DNA of 64,000 nt from an uncultured Gemmatimonadota bacterium (GCA_903882745.1 CAIRYG010000005.1:62001-126000), one strand, 5' to 3'. Counted from the first letter of the stretch, positions 7,891 to 17,345 are shown. Numbers and translations: made by a program. The notes: a model not told the origin generated them from the sequence alone.

Positions 7891-8643
7891 TTACTTCTTG
7901 GCCTTCGCGGCCTTTTTCACGACCTTCGCGACCTTCTTGGCTGGCTTCGCCGGCTTCTTAGCGGCTTTGACCGGCTTTTTGGCGGCCTTGACCGGCTTCT
8001 TAGCGGCCTTGACCGGCTTGGCGGCTTTCTTGGCGGCTTTTACGGGCTTCTTTGCGGCGACCTTTGCCGGCTTCTTGGCTGGGGCCTTGGCAGAAGCCTT
8101 GGCAGAAGCCTTGGCAGCAGCCTTGGCAGCAGCCTTGGCAGCAGCCTTGGTAGCAGCCTTCGCGGGCTTGGCCGGCTTCTTGGCGGCCTTCACAGGGGCG
8201 GCTTTGGCCGGAGCCTTGGCCGCGGCCTTCGGAGCAGCCTTTGGAGCGGCCTTTGGAGCGGCCTTTAAAGCAGCCTTCGGGGCAGCCACCGGTGCTTCGA
8301 CGGGGGCGTCTACCGGTGCTTCCTCTGGTGCATCCGTCTCCGAGGCGGGCTTGCGACCGCGCTTCCGCGGGGCGCTCAGCCCACCACCGAACAGATCCGA
8401 GTCGTCCTCGTCGTCCACGACGCCGGCGTCCGGCGCGAGTTCGCCCGGAACGCTCTCTTCGTCGTCGTCGTCCGACTCCTCGGTGCTATCCCACAGCGAG
8501 TCGCTCTGGTCCTTGTTGATCGACCAGCCGCCGTCCTCGTCCTCTTCGTCGTCGTAGGGAATCCCGCCGCCGCTGTAGCCGCCGAGTTCCTCGCCGTCGT
8601 CGTCGCCGTAGCCGCCAGCGGCCATTGCATCGCCGAAACTCAT
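7891..8643 (-). CDS. histone H1-like Lys/Ala/Pro-rich nucleoid protein with acidic N-terminal domain
   Basis: The 250-residue protein is bipartite. Residues 1-90 are strongly acidic (runs such as DDEEDEDG and ESDDDDEE). Residues from about 93 contain an AT-hook-like core RKRGRKP, followed by about 130 residues of AAPKAAPKA and KKPVKAA repeats like the C-terminal tails of histone H1 and chlamydial HC1/HC2. The tail should neutralise DNA charge and compact the nucleoid; the acidic head could bind the tail or recruit partners. The start is supported by a good AGGAGG site six bases upstream and by a consensus promoter. The codon repeats make the gene prone to length change. Confidence 0.8.
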   Translation of the reverse strand: MSFGDAMAAGGYGDDDGEELGGYSGGGIPYDDEEDEDGGWSINKDQSDSLWDSTEESDDDDEESVPGELAPDAGVVDDEDDSDLFGGGLSAPRKRGRKPASETDAPEEAPVDAPVEAPVAAPKAALKAAPKAAPKAAPKAAAKAPAKAAPVKAAKKPAKPAKAATKAAAKAAAKAAAKASAKASAKAPAKKPAKVAAKKPVKAAKKAAKPVKAAKKPVKAAKKPVKAAKKPAKPAKKVAKVVKKAAKAKK

Positions 8644-8696
8644 GTCCTGCCTCCTGTCACAACGTTCAATAAAAGGTGGACGACCAGTCCCACCGC

Positions 8697-8725
8697 TGAA
8701 TACAAAAGTCGCGCGCAGCTGTCAA
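8697..8725 (-). promoter_or_regulatory. sigma-70-type promoter of the histone-like gene
   Basis: On the minus strand a perfect -35 TTGACA is followed by a 17-bp spacer and a -10 TATTCA. The expected start site leaves a leader of about 45 nt ending in the AGGAGG ribosome-binding site. It is the clearest housekeeping promoter in the window, which fits an abundant nucleoid protein. Confidence 0.75.
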
Positions 8726-8830
8726 GCGATACGGAAACGAATCTGCCCGCTGAGCCACAGAGTATACAACACCCGTCCTACGCACAAGGTTTACCGCGCG
8801 ATGACGTGAGACGAGGTCCGCCAGGCGCCC

Positions 8831-11800
8831 CTACGGACGCGTTGAATTGGCCAGGACGCCGTCGGGGAGATGGTGACCCGCCGGCGTTGGCTCGACCGCC
8901 GCGTCCTGGCCGCCGCTCCTGCGTGACTTGAGCCACAGGGTGAAGTCATCGAGCAGCGAATACACGACGGGCACCACAAACAGCGTGAGCAGGGTGCTGG
9001 TGATGAGTCCACCGATCACCGCGTGCGCCATCGGGGCCCGCTGCTCCGCTCCCTCGCCGATCGCGAACGCGAGCGGGAGCATGCCGAAGATCATGGCCAC
9101 CGTGGTCATGATGATCGGGCGCAGACGGATGCGTCCCGACTCGAGGATCGCCTGGAGCCGGTCCTCCCCCTCTTCGCGTCGCTGGTTCACGAAGTCGATG
9201 AGCAGGATGCCGTTCTTGGTCACGAGCCCCATGAGCATGATGATGCCGATCATGCTCATCACGTTGATGGTGCCCTTCGTGACGAGCAGGCCGAGCGCGA
9301 CGCCGAGGAAGCTGAGGGGCAGGGCGAGCATGATCGAGAGCGGCTGCAGGAACGAGCCGAACAGTGAGGCCAGGATCAGGTAGATGAAGATGACGGCGAG
9401 GGTGAGGGCTTCGCCGACGTAGCGCTTGGTGTCGTTGAGGTCCTGCACGTTGCCGGTGAAGACGGTGCGATAGCCCGGGGGCAGCACCAGTGAGTCGATC
9501 GCGATGCGTACGCGGTCGGCGACGTCGCCGATCGGCGCATTGGGGAGCACCTGCGCGTTGATGCGGATCTGGCGTTCGAGGGCGCGGCGTTCGATCTGCT
9601 GCGGGCCGACGCCGGGCTGGATGTCGGCGACCTGTGAGAGCATCACGCCGGCGGGGAGGTTGGTGCGGCTGTCGATCCCGCTGCCGTTGATCAGGATGTT
9701 GGACACATCGCTCTGCGTTCGGCGGAGCGAGTCGGGGAAGATCACGACCACGTCGTGCGTGAAGCCGGCGGGGTCCTGCCACACCGAGGCGCGGAAACCG
9801 CTGAACAGCGGCTGCAGCGTGGTCGCGATGCTGTTGATGCCGAGTCCGGCGGCCCAAGCCTGCTGCCGGTCCACATTGATGTTGAGCTGCGGGATATTCC
9901 CTTCATCGCTCGACTGCGGTTCGGCGATGCCGGGGACCTTCTTCATGGCGTCGAGCACCTGGCTCGCGATCAGCTTGAGGCGCTGCGGCTCCGGCCCCTG
10001 CACGTTCACCGTGATCGGCGCGCCACGACCACCGAAGATGGTCTGCGTCTGTCCGATGCTCGCGCTGATGCCCGGGAACTTGCCGAGGGAGGCGCGGAGC
10101 TTGGTCTGGATCTCGAACTGCGAATGCGGCCTCTCGCGACGGGGCTTGAGGCGCATGTTGATGCTGCCGTTGTTGATGCCACCGCCGCGCCCACCGGTCG
10201 AAAGCGAGGTGAAATCGAGGTCGGCGTCGAACTCCTTACGGATGAACGCGTCGAGCTCACGTCCCTTGCCGAGCGTGTAGGCGAGGTTGGAGCCCGGTGC
10301 CGTGCGGAAGCTCACGGAGAACTCGCCGCCGTCGAAGTCGGGCATCCAGGTGAAGCCCAGCTGCGCGTAGATCAACCCCGCGATCACGACGGAGCCGATG
10401 GCACCGCCGACCACCAGCCAGCGACGCTTCATCGCCCAGCGCAACATCGCCGGGTAATGATCGGCCATGCGCTCGAACCAGCGGTCGAAGCGCAACGCGA
10501 TCCGGCGCACCGGACCCGCGTGCGCCCACGCCTCTTCCCCATGCTCCATCGCTTCGGGGTCGTGCCACACCGACGAGAGCATCGGGTCGAGCGTGAACGA
10601 CACGAAGAGCGAGACGATCACGGCGAAGCTCACCGTGACGCCGAACTGGAAGAAGATCTTGCCGATCTGGCCGCCCATGAAGGCGACGGGGATGAACACC
10701 GCGACCACGGCCGCCGTGGTGGCGAACACCGCAAGGCCGATCTCGTCGGTCCCTTCCTTGGCGGCGCGATGATGGTCCTTGCCCATGGCCACATGGCGCA
10801 CGATGTTCTCGCGCACCACGATCGCATCGTCGATCAGCAGACCGATGGCGAGCGAGAGGGCGAGCAGCGTCATCGTGTTCACGGTGAAGCCCAACGCCCA
10901 CATCGCGAAGAAGGCGGAGATGATCGACACCGGGAGTGTGAGTCCGGTGATGACGGTCGATCGCCAGGAGTTCAGGAACAGGTAGATGATGAGCACCGTG
11001 AGCAGCGCGCCCACGATGATCGAGATCTCGACGTCCTCGAGCGATGCGCGGATGCGGCGCGAGTCGTCGCGCGTCAGGCGCAGATTCACGTCGCTCGGCA
11101 GTTGGCGCTCGATGTCGGCGAGCACGGCCTTGATGTTGTCGGCGACCTGGACGGTATTGGAGCCCGAGATCTTGAGCACGTCGAGCGAGAGCGCGACGGT
11201 GTCCTTGTACAGGGAGGCACTGCGGGGTTCGGCGATCGTGTCGAGCACGGTGGCGACGTCGCGGACACGGACCGGAACTCCGTTGCGCACCGCGACGACG
11301 AGGTTCTTGAACGTGAGCGGATCGATCAGGCGCCCGGTGACGCGCACCCCGCGTTCGGTGTCGCCCTGCTTGATGCGTCCGGCGGGGACTTCGCGGTTCT
11401 CGCGGTCGATCGCCGTCGAGACCTGATCCGGGCTCAAGCTGTTGGCGCGCATCGCGGCCGGATCGAGCTCCACGTGGATCTCGCGCGTGGCCGCGCCACT
11501 CAACTGCACGCCACCCACACCGTTCACGCTCTCGAGACGAGGCCGGATGACCTGGTCGCCCAGGTCGGTGAGTTCGCGCAACGAACGCTCGCGGCTCAGC
11601 ACCGCGACGGTCAGGATCGGCTGATCGTTGGGATCGAAGCGCGAGATGACCGGTTCCTGGATGTCGAACGGCAGCTGACGGCGGATACGACCGACCTTGG
11701 CCGAGACCTCCGGCTGCATCTTGGTCGGGTCGACGCCGAGCTTGAACTGCAGACGGACGTTAGAGCTCCCTTCCGACGAGGTCGAGGTGAGTTCGTAGAG

Positions 11801-12028
11801 GCCGTCCACGGTATTGAGCGCCGTCTCGATCGGACGCGAGACCACGCGCTCGACCACTTCCGGGGAGGCCCCGGGATACGAGACGTTGACGCTGATGATC
11901 GGATAGGTGACGTCGGGATATTCGTCCACGGCGAGTCGCTTGTACGACGCGACGCCGAGAACGACCAACGCCACCATCATCATGGTGGCGAAGACCGGAC
12001 GCTTGATGGAAACGTCGGAGAGGAACAT
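8831..12028 (-). CDS. RND efflux transporter permease (AcrB/MexB-like, HAE1 type)
   Basis: At 1,065 residues this has the usual length of an RND pump. It opens with the typical SIKRPVFATMMMVALVVLG first transmembrane helix and porter domain (DEYPDVTYPIISV, YPGASPEVVE). The proton-relay pair is visible as LLIDDAIVVREN in transmembrane helix 4 near residue 400, and the second half repeats the fold with FVNQRREEG and RLRPIIMTT. It exports drugs or other amphiphiles across both membranes using the proton gradient. Its ATG overlaps the adaptor's TGA (TGATG), so pump and adaptor are translationally coupled. Confidence 0.95.
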   Translation of the reverse strand: MFLSDVSIKRPVFATMMMVALVVLGVASYKRLAVDEYPDVTYPIISVNVSYPGASPEVVERVVSRPIETALNTVDGLYELTSTSSEGSSNVRLQFKLGVDPTKMQPEVSAKVGRIRRQLPFDIQEPVISRFDPNDQPILTVAVLSRERSLRELTDLGDQVIRPRLESVNGVGGVQLSGAATREIHVELDPAAMRANSLSPDQVSTAIDRENREVPAGRIKQGDTERGVRVTGRLIDPLTFKNLVVAVRNGVPVRVRDVATVLDTIAEPRSASLYKDTVALSLDVLKISGSNTVQVADNIKAVLADIERQLPSDVNLRLTRDDSRRIRASLEDVEISIIVGALLTVLIIYLFLNSWRSTVITGLTLPVSIISAFFAMWALGFTVNTMTLLALSLAIGLLIDDAIVVRENIVRHVAMGKDHHRAAKEGTDEIGLAVFATTAAVVAVFIPVAFMGGQIGKIFFQFGVTVSFAVIVSLFVSFTLDPMLSSVWHDPEAMEHGEEAWAHAGPVRRIALRFDRWFERMADHYPAMLRWAMKRRWLVVGGAIGSVVIAGLIYAQLGFTWMPDFDGGEFSVSFRTAPGSNLAYTLGKGRELDAFIRKEFDADLDFTSLSTGGRGGGINNGSINMRLKPRRERPHSQFEIQTKLRASLGKFPGISASIGQTQTIFGGRGAPITVNVQGPEPQRLKLIASQVLDAMKKVPGIAEPQSSDEGNIPQLNINVDRQQAWAAGLGINSIATTLQPLFSGFRASVWQDPAGFTHDVVVIFPDSLRRTQSDVSNILINGSGIDSRTNLPAGVMLSQVADIQPGVGPQQIERRALERQIRINAQVLPNAPIGDVADRVRIAIDSLVLPPGYRTVFTGNVQDLNDTKRYVGEALTLAVIFIYLILASLFGSFLQPLSIMLALPLSFLGVALGLLVTKGTINVMSMIGIIMLMGLVTKNGILLIDFVNQRREEGEDRLQAILESGRIRLRPIIMTTVAMIFGMLPLAFAIGEGAEQRAPMAHAVIGGLITSTLLTLFVVPVVYSLLDDFTLWLKSRRSGGQDAAVEPTPAGHHLPDGVLANSTRP

Positions 12029-13302
12029 CAGGGCGCTCCCTTCTTCTTGCTGCCGTCGCTCTTGCTGCCGTCCTTCCCCTCACCCTTGCCGCCGCGACCG
12101 CCGCCGGCCTTGGTGTCGTTCCCGAGGATCGTGGCCTTCATCCCGCGCCCGAGCGTGCCCGGGTTGCCCACGACCACCACGTCCTTCTCTTCGACCCCTT
12201 CGAGGATCTCGACCACACCACGGGCGTCGTCGCTGATGCCCGTCTTCACGGTCGCGGGATTGAGCACGCCGCCTTCGACCTTGTAGACCATCGTCTTGCC
12301 GTCCACGGGGCTGATGCGGACCGCCGCCTGCGGCACCACGAGCGCATTGCCCACGGTGCGCGACACGATCTGGCCGGTGGAGAAGGTGTTCCCCTTGAGC
12401 GCGTTCTTGGGATTCGGGATCTGGATGTACACCGTGACGTTGCGCGACGTGGGATCGATGGTCGGGCTCACGCGGGCGACCTTCCCCGTGAACTGCTTGC
12501 CGTCGGCGGCGAAGCGCGCCACTTGGCCCTCACGGACGCCGCCGGCCATCTTGGCGGGGAGCGAGGCGGTGAGTTCGAGGATCTCGTTGCGCACCATCGT
12601 GAAGAGGGCGGCGCCGCGGAGCGTCTGCTCGCCGTTCTGCACGGCCTTGGTGCTGATGATCCCGGCGACCGGCGCGACCACGCGCATGTCGCGCAATGTG
12701 TTCTGCGCCGTGCGGAGTCGCGCTTCGGACGCGGCGAGGCGCGCCTTGGCCGCATCGGCGGCCTGCTGCGAGGTGCGCATGTCGCGTTCCGCGATGGCGC
12801 CCGCCTTGAAGAGCGCGACGTTCTGCTCGTAGGTCCACTTCTGCGTCTCGAAGTCACTCGCGTTCGCGAGCCGGTCCGCTTCGGCCGAGGCGAGCGCGGC
12901 CTCCTGCTCGGTGGACTCGAACTTCGCCAGCAACTCGCCGGCCTTCACGGCCTGCCCTTCACGCACGAGCACCGACTCGAGGATGCCGTCGGTGCGGGTG
13001 CGCACGGAGATCGTCTCGATCGGACGCAGATCGCCGGAGATCGGGAGCCCGGCCTCGATGGTGCCGCGCGCGACCTTGTACACGTCGGTCGCGGAGAGGA
13101 TCACCGAGGCGGTGCGGCCGCCGCCGCCACCACCCTTGGAGCCGGACTTGGCATCGGCGCCCTGCTTGGCGTCGCCCGACTTCTTCCCGGCATCCTGCGC
13201 CGTGAGGAGCGTGGGGCCGAAGGTGAGCGTGGCGAGCGCAGCGAGAGCAGCGAGTGCGGCGGCGCGCAGGATGCGCGTCGGTTCAGCGATTCGAAGGTGC
13301 AC
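12028..13302 (-). CDS. RND efflux periplasmic adaptor (membrane fusion protein)
   Basis: This is a HlyD/AcrA-type adaptor of 424 residues. A signal sequence (AALAALAALATLTFG) is followed by a Gly/Lys-rich linker, a first lipoyl half (RTRTDGILESVLVREGQ), an alpha-helical hairpin (EQEAALASAEADRLA through RLRTAQNTLRDM), a second lipoyl half (VVAPVAGIISTKAV) and beta-barrel and membrane-proximal domains. The GTG at 13302 is preferred because AGGA lies about ten bases upstream and the signal peptide follows directly. It overlaps the TolC-like gene by 20 bp. The longer frame to 13509 lies inside that gene and is not credible. Confidence 0.9.
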   Translation of the reverse strand: MHLRIAEPTRILRAAALAALAALATLTFGPTLLTAQDAGKKSGDAKQGADAKSGSKGGGGGGRTASVILSATDVYKVARGTIEAGLPISGDLRPIETISVRTRTDGILESVLVREGQAVKAGELLAKFESTEQEAALASAEADRLANASDFETQKWTYEQNVALFKAGAIAERDMRTSQQAADAAKARLAASEARLRTAQNTLRDMRVVAPVAGIISTKAVQNGEQTLRGAALFTMVRNEILELTASLPAKMAGGVREGQVARFAADGKQFTGKVARVSPTIDPTSRNVTVYIQIPNPKNALKGNTFSTGQIVSRTVGNALVVPQAAVRISPVDGKTMVYKVEGGVLNPATVKTGISDDARGVVEILEGVEEKDVVVVGNPGTLGRGMKATILGNDTKAGGGRGGKGEGKDGSKSDGSKKKGAP

Positions 13303-14740
13303 TGGGCAGTCCTGAAGTGGAGCGCACCGGCACCGTGCCGCCCGTGGGGAGCGGAATAGGCCGGCCGCGCACGCGGGCCAGATCGGCGGCCGCGAGATAA
13401 AGATCGTAGGTCGAGCGGGCTTCGGTCGACTTGGCGGTGAGCAGCGCGAACTGCGCGTCCGACACCTCGACTTGGGTGGAGAGACCACGCGAGAATCGCA
13501 GCGTGGCAAGATCGAACGCCTCTTGGGCCTCGGAGGCGTTCACGGTGCGCGCGTTGTACGCGAGCTGCGCGCGGTCGAACTCGGCGCGTGAGCGCGCCAG
13601 TTCGAGCGACGCGGCCTCGCGCACCTGATGCAACGACGTTTCGGCGATCCGCGCCGCGGTGCGTGCGAGGTCGACGTTCCCCTTGGTGCGGAAGCCGTCG
13701 AAGGCCGCCCAGGTCATGGCGACGGTGAAGTTGCGGTCGGGGAAGAAGCCGTTGTTCTGGCACACCTTGCCCGTGGTGCCGGCGGGGCAGTAGGCCAGCG
13801 ACGTCGCGCCCAGTCGACTCGGGAAGCCGTTCACCGACGGGAGCGCCAGATAGCCCCAGTTGAAGGTCGCGGTGACCGTGGGGAGATAGTCGCCGCGGGC
13901 GACGCGTACCCCTTCCTGACGGGCGCGAAGCGAGAGCTCCGCCGAGCGCACCGAGCCGCGGATTTCGTCGGCGAGCTTGTCGTTGGCGACGGTATTAACC
14001 ACCTGACGAACCATCGTGGTGTCGAGCGCGGTGGTGAGGATCAGCGGCCGCTCCGCGTCGATATCGAGGAGTCGCTTGACGTCGAGCAGCGCGACATCGC
14101 GATCGGAGTGTGCTTGGATGGCGAGCGGCTCAATATTCGCACGGTCCACGCGCGCGCGGAGCACGTCGAACCGCGCGGAGCGTCCCGCGGCAAAGAGCTG
14201 CTCAACCTGCGCGAGGCGGTCGCTGGACAGCTTGAGGTTTTCGTCCTGCAATGCGGCAAGTCGGGCGAGGTACAGCGCGTTGAGGTAACTGCGCTGGATG
14301 TCGACGGCGAGCCGGGCGCGGGTCTCGCCGGCGTCGAAACGCACCGCTTGGCGCGTGTTGTCGGCCGCACGAGTAGCCGCGACAATCTTTCCGCCCTGGA
14401 ACAGCGTTTGCGACAGGGCGAACGTGTTGTTGTACGTGTACGCTTGCCCGAACACCGACCCGACGATCTCGGCGCGCGCATTGGTGAGGACCTGGTTGTA
14501 GCTGCCGTTGAAACGGAGCTGCGGCAGCCCCGTGGCGCGCGCGGTCGTAACCGCCGCGTCGGCATTATCGACGGAGAGCAAGGCGAGCTTGTTCTCGTCG
14601 GAACTGCGCAGGACGTAGTTGACCGCGTCGGCAATGCCGACGCGGACGGTATCCGCGCGCTGACCCTGCGCGGCGGGGAGCGCCAGGCAGGTCGCGAAGA
14701 CGAGGGCGCTGGCGCGCGAAAGTACGGAGCGTGAAATCAT
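13283..14740 (-). CDS. TolC-family outer membrane efflux protein
   Basis: The 485-residue product begins with a signal peptide (LVFATCLALPAAQGQ) and then shows the duplicated TolC pattern of long amphipathic helices, for example ADAAVTTARATGLPQ, EVSDAQFALLTAKSTEARS and YDLYLAAADLARVRG near the C terminus, with NWGYLALP-type strands of the barrel. It forms the outer membrane exit duct for the RND pump encoded downstream. The ATG at 14740 is chosen because the signal peptide starts there; the frame extends to 14896 but only through the structured leader. First gene of the efflux operon. Confidence 0.92.
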   Translation of the reverse strand: MISRSVLSRASALVFATCLALPAAQGQRADTVRVGIADAVNYVLRSSDENKLALLSVDNADAAVTTARATGLPQLRFNGSYNQVLTNARAEIVGSVFGQAYTYNNTFALSQTLFQGGKIVAATRAADNTRQAVRFDAGETRARLAVDIQRSYLNALYLARLAALQDENLKLSSDRLAQVEQLFAAGRSARFDVLRARVDRANIEPLAIQAHSDRDVALLDVKRLLDIDAERPLILTTALDTTMVRQVVNTVANDKLADEIRGSVRSAELSLRARQEGVRVARGDYLPTVTATFNWGYLALPSVNGFPSRLGATSLAYCPAGTTGKVCQNNGFFPDRNFTVAMTWAAFDGFRTKGNVDLARTAARIAETSLHQVREAASLELARSRAEFDRAQLAYNARTVNASEAQEAFDLATLRFSRGLSTQVEVSDAQFALLTAKSTEARSTYDLYLAAADLARVRGRPIPLPTGGTVPVRSTSGLPSAPSNR

Positions 14741-14876
14741 CAGAGTATATACGCCGAAGGGAGCGCCAACGCTGGCGTCAGCCTCCCTGAAGGAGCAGGG
14801 CACGCGACCCGGCTCAGGCATCGAGACGCCGTCGCTGAGCCACGGGGATGTCGCACCGACTAAAATCAGCCGGTGC
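14741..14876 (-). promoter_or_regulatory. structured leader upstream of the TolC-adaptor-RND operon
   Basis: Four potential hairpins lie in tandem: a 9-bp stem at 14853-14876 with an A/T loop and one G-U pair, a 7-bp stem at 14811-14841 (GGCTCAG/CTGAGCC), a 5-bp stem at 14785-14800, and a nested GGGAG/CTCCC plus CGCCA/TGGCG structure at 14759-14787. The first could be a terminator of the preceding zinc-ribbon gene, although no T-run follows. Together they suggest leader regulation of the efflux operon. They match no riboswitch class I recognise. Confidence 0.4.
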
Positions 14877-14967
14877 AACAGGCCATCAAATCGCACAAAT
14901 GGCTCTAGATTGTCTTGTTTGTGTCGCTTTGGTGTCTTTAAATACGCGATAATTTCATAACAATAGC

Positions 14968-15864
14968 CTACTTCTTGACCATCGCCTTCAGCGCCCCGTC
15001 AATGTCCCCACGATGCGACTCGTACTCCGGAAGCTTCTTGGCCAACTCGGCGTCCTTGGCAGCCACCAGTCGCTTCTCAAAGGCCGCGCGCTCGGCCGGC
15101 TTGTTGGCGAGTCCGGCCGCCTTCATTGCCACCACCAACCCAAGCAAATGCGTCGGGTTCGCCGAGAGGATCGTGTCGGCCTGCGCCTTGGCGATCCCGG
15201 CATCGCCGGCAATCACCGCGATCATTCCGATGTCGTAGCGACGATGCGTGTCGAGCGCCCCGATCATCTCGTAGGCCTGGATTGCCATCGGCGCGAAAAT
15301 CCGGGCGCTGTCCTGCTTCCCCTCGGAGCCATAGCGCATCACCCGATCAAAGAGCCGGTCGGCGCGCTGCTCGGGGGTCATTTGCGAAATATCGGGCGGC
15401 GCGCCACCACCACCGGCGCCAGCACCGGCTCCACCACTGAACGGGCCCGCCATTGGAGCACCGCCGAGCGGTGTCTTGTCGCCCTCCGGTGCCGCGCCGC
15501 CTGCGTTTCCTGAGAGCTTCTGCGCAATCAGGAACACCACGAGCATGAGTACGGCGATGCCCGGAACGAGCCATCCCCACTGAAAGGTCCCCGCCGGGGC
15601 CGGCTGCGCGCCTGGCGCAGCAGGACCTGCTTTGGAAGGGCCAGTAGCCGGCCCGTCCTTGAAGCGATTCTGCCCCTGCTGGCGTGCCGTGCCGCTCCCA
15701 CTGACCGCGACGCCGCACTGGTGACAAAAGTGCGCCCCCGAGGCGAGCGGCTTGCCGCACACACTACAGACCGCCTTGGGGTTCAGGAGGGCGCCGCAGG
15801 TGGCGCAGAAGTGACCGCTCGCGGTCTCGCCGCAGCTTGGGCAGTTCGGGCTGGTGTTGGTCAT
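14968..15864 (-). CDS. double zinc-ribbon membrane protein with C-terminal helical-repeat region
   Basis: The first 55 residues hold two CxxC...CxxC zinc ribbons (CPSCGETASGHFCATCG, then CSVCGKPLASGAHFCHQCG). A Gly/Pro/Ala-rich linker leads to one transmembrane helix around residues 97-114 (WLVPGIAVLMLVVFLIAQ). After a second Gly-rich linker a helical domain follows, with QMTPEQRADRLFDRVM and repeated TPR-like segments (SARIFAPMAIQAYEMIG, AGIAKAQADTIL). The topology puts the zinc ribbons in the cytoplasm and the helical domain in the periplasm. Function is unknown. It lies upstream of the efflux operon on the same strand with a 227-bp gap, so cotranscription is possible but not assured. Confidence 0.7.
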   Translation of the reverse strand: MTNTSPNCPSCGETASGHFCATCGALLNPKAVCSVCGKPLASGAHFCHQCGVAVSGSGTARQQGQNRFKDGPATGPSKAGPAAPGAQPAPAGTFQWGWLVPGIAVLMLVVFLIAQKLSGNAGGAAPEGDKTPLGGAPMAGPFSGGAGAGAGGGGAPPDISQMTPEQRADRLFDRVMRYGSEGKQDSARIFAPMAIQAYEMIGALDTHRRYDIGMIAVIAGDAGIAKAQADTILSANPTHLLGLVVAMKAAGLANKPAERAAFEKRLVAAKDAELAKKLPEYESHRGDIDGALKAMVKK

Positions 15865-15910
15865 CGGACAAACATACAGGAATCGCCGCCAGAATTGAGG
15901 CCTTGGCGGT

Positions 15911-15939
15911 TTGCCGAGTGGCGCGTCGAGGCTGATATT
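15911..15939 (+). promoter_or_regulatory. likely promoter of the type I glutamine synthetase gene
   Basis: TTGCCG and GATATT are separated by 17 bp, about 40 bp before the GTG start. A small AGGAG/CTCCT hairpin (15942-15958) sits near the expected transcription start and could affect translation. Confidence 0.4.
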
Positions 15940-15980
15940 TCAGGAGACAGAACCTCCTCCTACCTGCGAGCATCACCATC

Positions 15981-17345
15981 GTGGCCGGTAAGTCGCGTGC
16001 CCTCCTCGCCGATCTCGGCGGGGCCACTAAGAAGGACATCCTGGAGCTCGCCGAGGCGCATCGCGTCCGGTACCTGCGCCTGATGTTCACCGACATTCTT
16101 GGGATCAACAAGAATGTCGAGATTCCCGCGTCGCAGTTCGCTAAGGCGCTCGACGGCGACATCATGTTTGACGGGTCGTCGATTGAGGGGTTCGTGCGGA
16201 TCGAGGAGTCGGACATGTTGCTCGTGCCCGACCTGAGCACCTTCAAGATTTTTCCGGGTGGCGATGATCAGGGGCGCGTGGCGCGTCTGATCTGCGATAT
16301 CCAAACCCCAGAAGGGGCGCCCTTTGATGGCGATCCACGCGGCGCGCTCAAGCGCCAAGTCGCGCGGGCTGCCAAGATGGGCTACACGATGAACGCCGGC
16401 ATGGAAGCGGAGTTCTTCATGTTCAAGTTGTCGGCTGAGGGGATGCCGACGACGACGACGCATGATGCCGGTTCATATTTCGATCTTGCGCCCGTGGACT
16501 TGGGTGAGACCGCGCGTCGCGCGGTGGTGGATGTGCTCGAGCAGATGGGCTTTGAGATTGAGGCTGCGCATCACGAAGTGGCGCATGGGCAGCACGAAAT
16601 CGATTTCCGCTATGCCGACGCGGTGACCACGGCCGACAATCTTGCGACGTTCCGATTTGTGGTGCGTGATGTGGCGCAGCGTTTTGGGTTGCACGCGTCG
16701 TTTATGCCGAAGCCGATTTTTGGACAGAACGGCAGCGGGATGCACACGCATCAGTCGCTGTTCCACAACGGGAAGAACGCGTTCTACGATGCGGCCGGCG
16801 ATTACGAGCTCTCGGCGATTGCGCACCATTACATCGGCGGCTTGCTGACGCATGCGCGCGGGATGAGTGCGATCACCAATCCGTTGGTGAATTCGTACAA
16901 GCGGCTTGTCCCAGGTTTTGAAGCGCCGGTGAATGTGGCGTGGAGCATGCGGAATCGGTCGCCGTTGATTCGCGTGCCGGCGCGTCGTGGCACGGGGACG
17001 CGCGTGGAGTTGCGCTCGCCCGATCCGGCGGCGAATCCGTATCTCGCGCTCGCGGTGATGCTTGCGGCCGGGCTCGATGGCATCGATACCAAGGCGAGCT
17101 CGCGCGAGCCGGTGAACGAGAATATTTGGGAGATGTCGCATCGCGAGAAGCGGCGGCTGCGCATTGACGATCTGCCGCACGACCTCAACGAAGCGTGCGA
17201 CGAACTCGAAAAGAGCGATGTCGTGCAAGAAGCGCTTGGGCGTCACATCACCACCAACTTCCTCGCGGCGAAGCGGCAGGAGTGGAGTGATTACATCTCT
17301 CAGGTGAGCGCGTGGGAGTTAGAGCAGTATCTCGCGAAGTACTAG
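15981..17345 (+). CDS. glnA: glutamine synthetase type I (GSI-alpha-like)
   Basis: This 454-residue enzyme makes glutamine from glutamate, ammonia and ATP. Conserved features include FDGSSIEGF (about residues 63-71), the metal-binding MEAEFF, HHEVAHGQHE, the NGSGMHTHQSLF loop, and NPLVNSYKRLVPG leading to RRGTGTRVELRSPDP. An Arg at about position 73 in the IEGFVRIEESD segment is typical of the GSI-alpha (Bacillus-type) enzymes. The NLYDLPPEE adenylylation site of GSI-beta is not seen, so control by adenylylation is unlikely. The start is GTG. Its end overlaps the Omp85-like gene. Confidence 0.95.
   Translation: MAGKSRALLADLGGATKKDILELAEAHRVRYLRLMFTDILGINKNVEIPASQFAKALDGDIMFDGSSIEGFVRIEESDMLLVPDLSTFKIFPGGDDQGRVARLICDIQTPEGAPFDGDPRGALKRQVARAAKMGYTMNAGMEAEFFMFKLSAEGMPTTTTHDAGSYFDLAPVDLGETARRAVVDVLEQMGFEIEAAHHEVAHGQHEIDFRYADAVTTADNLATFRFVVRDVAQRFGLHASFMPKPIFGQNGSGMHTHQSLFHNGKNAFYDAAGDYELSAIAHHYIGGLLTHARGMSAITNPLVNSYKRLVPGFEAPVNVAWSMRNRSPLIRVPARRGTGTRVELRSPDPAANPYLALAVMLAAGLDGIDTKASSREPVNENIWEMSHREKRRLRIDDLPHDLNEACDELEKSDVVQEALGRHITTNFLAAKRQEWSDYISQVSAWELEQYLAKY

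Noticed and set aside
9755-12286. A long open frame (843 codons) on the plus strand, antisense to the RND pump gene
   Set aside because: The RND pump and adaptor are certain on the opposite strand. The antisense product is an Arg/His/Asp-rich sequence with no fold, typical of high-GC shadow frames.
14741-14876. A cobalamin or other known riboswitch before the efflux operon
   Set aside because: No known aptamer core motif could be found. Only hairpins are visible, so it is listed just as a structured leader.
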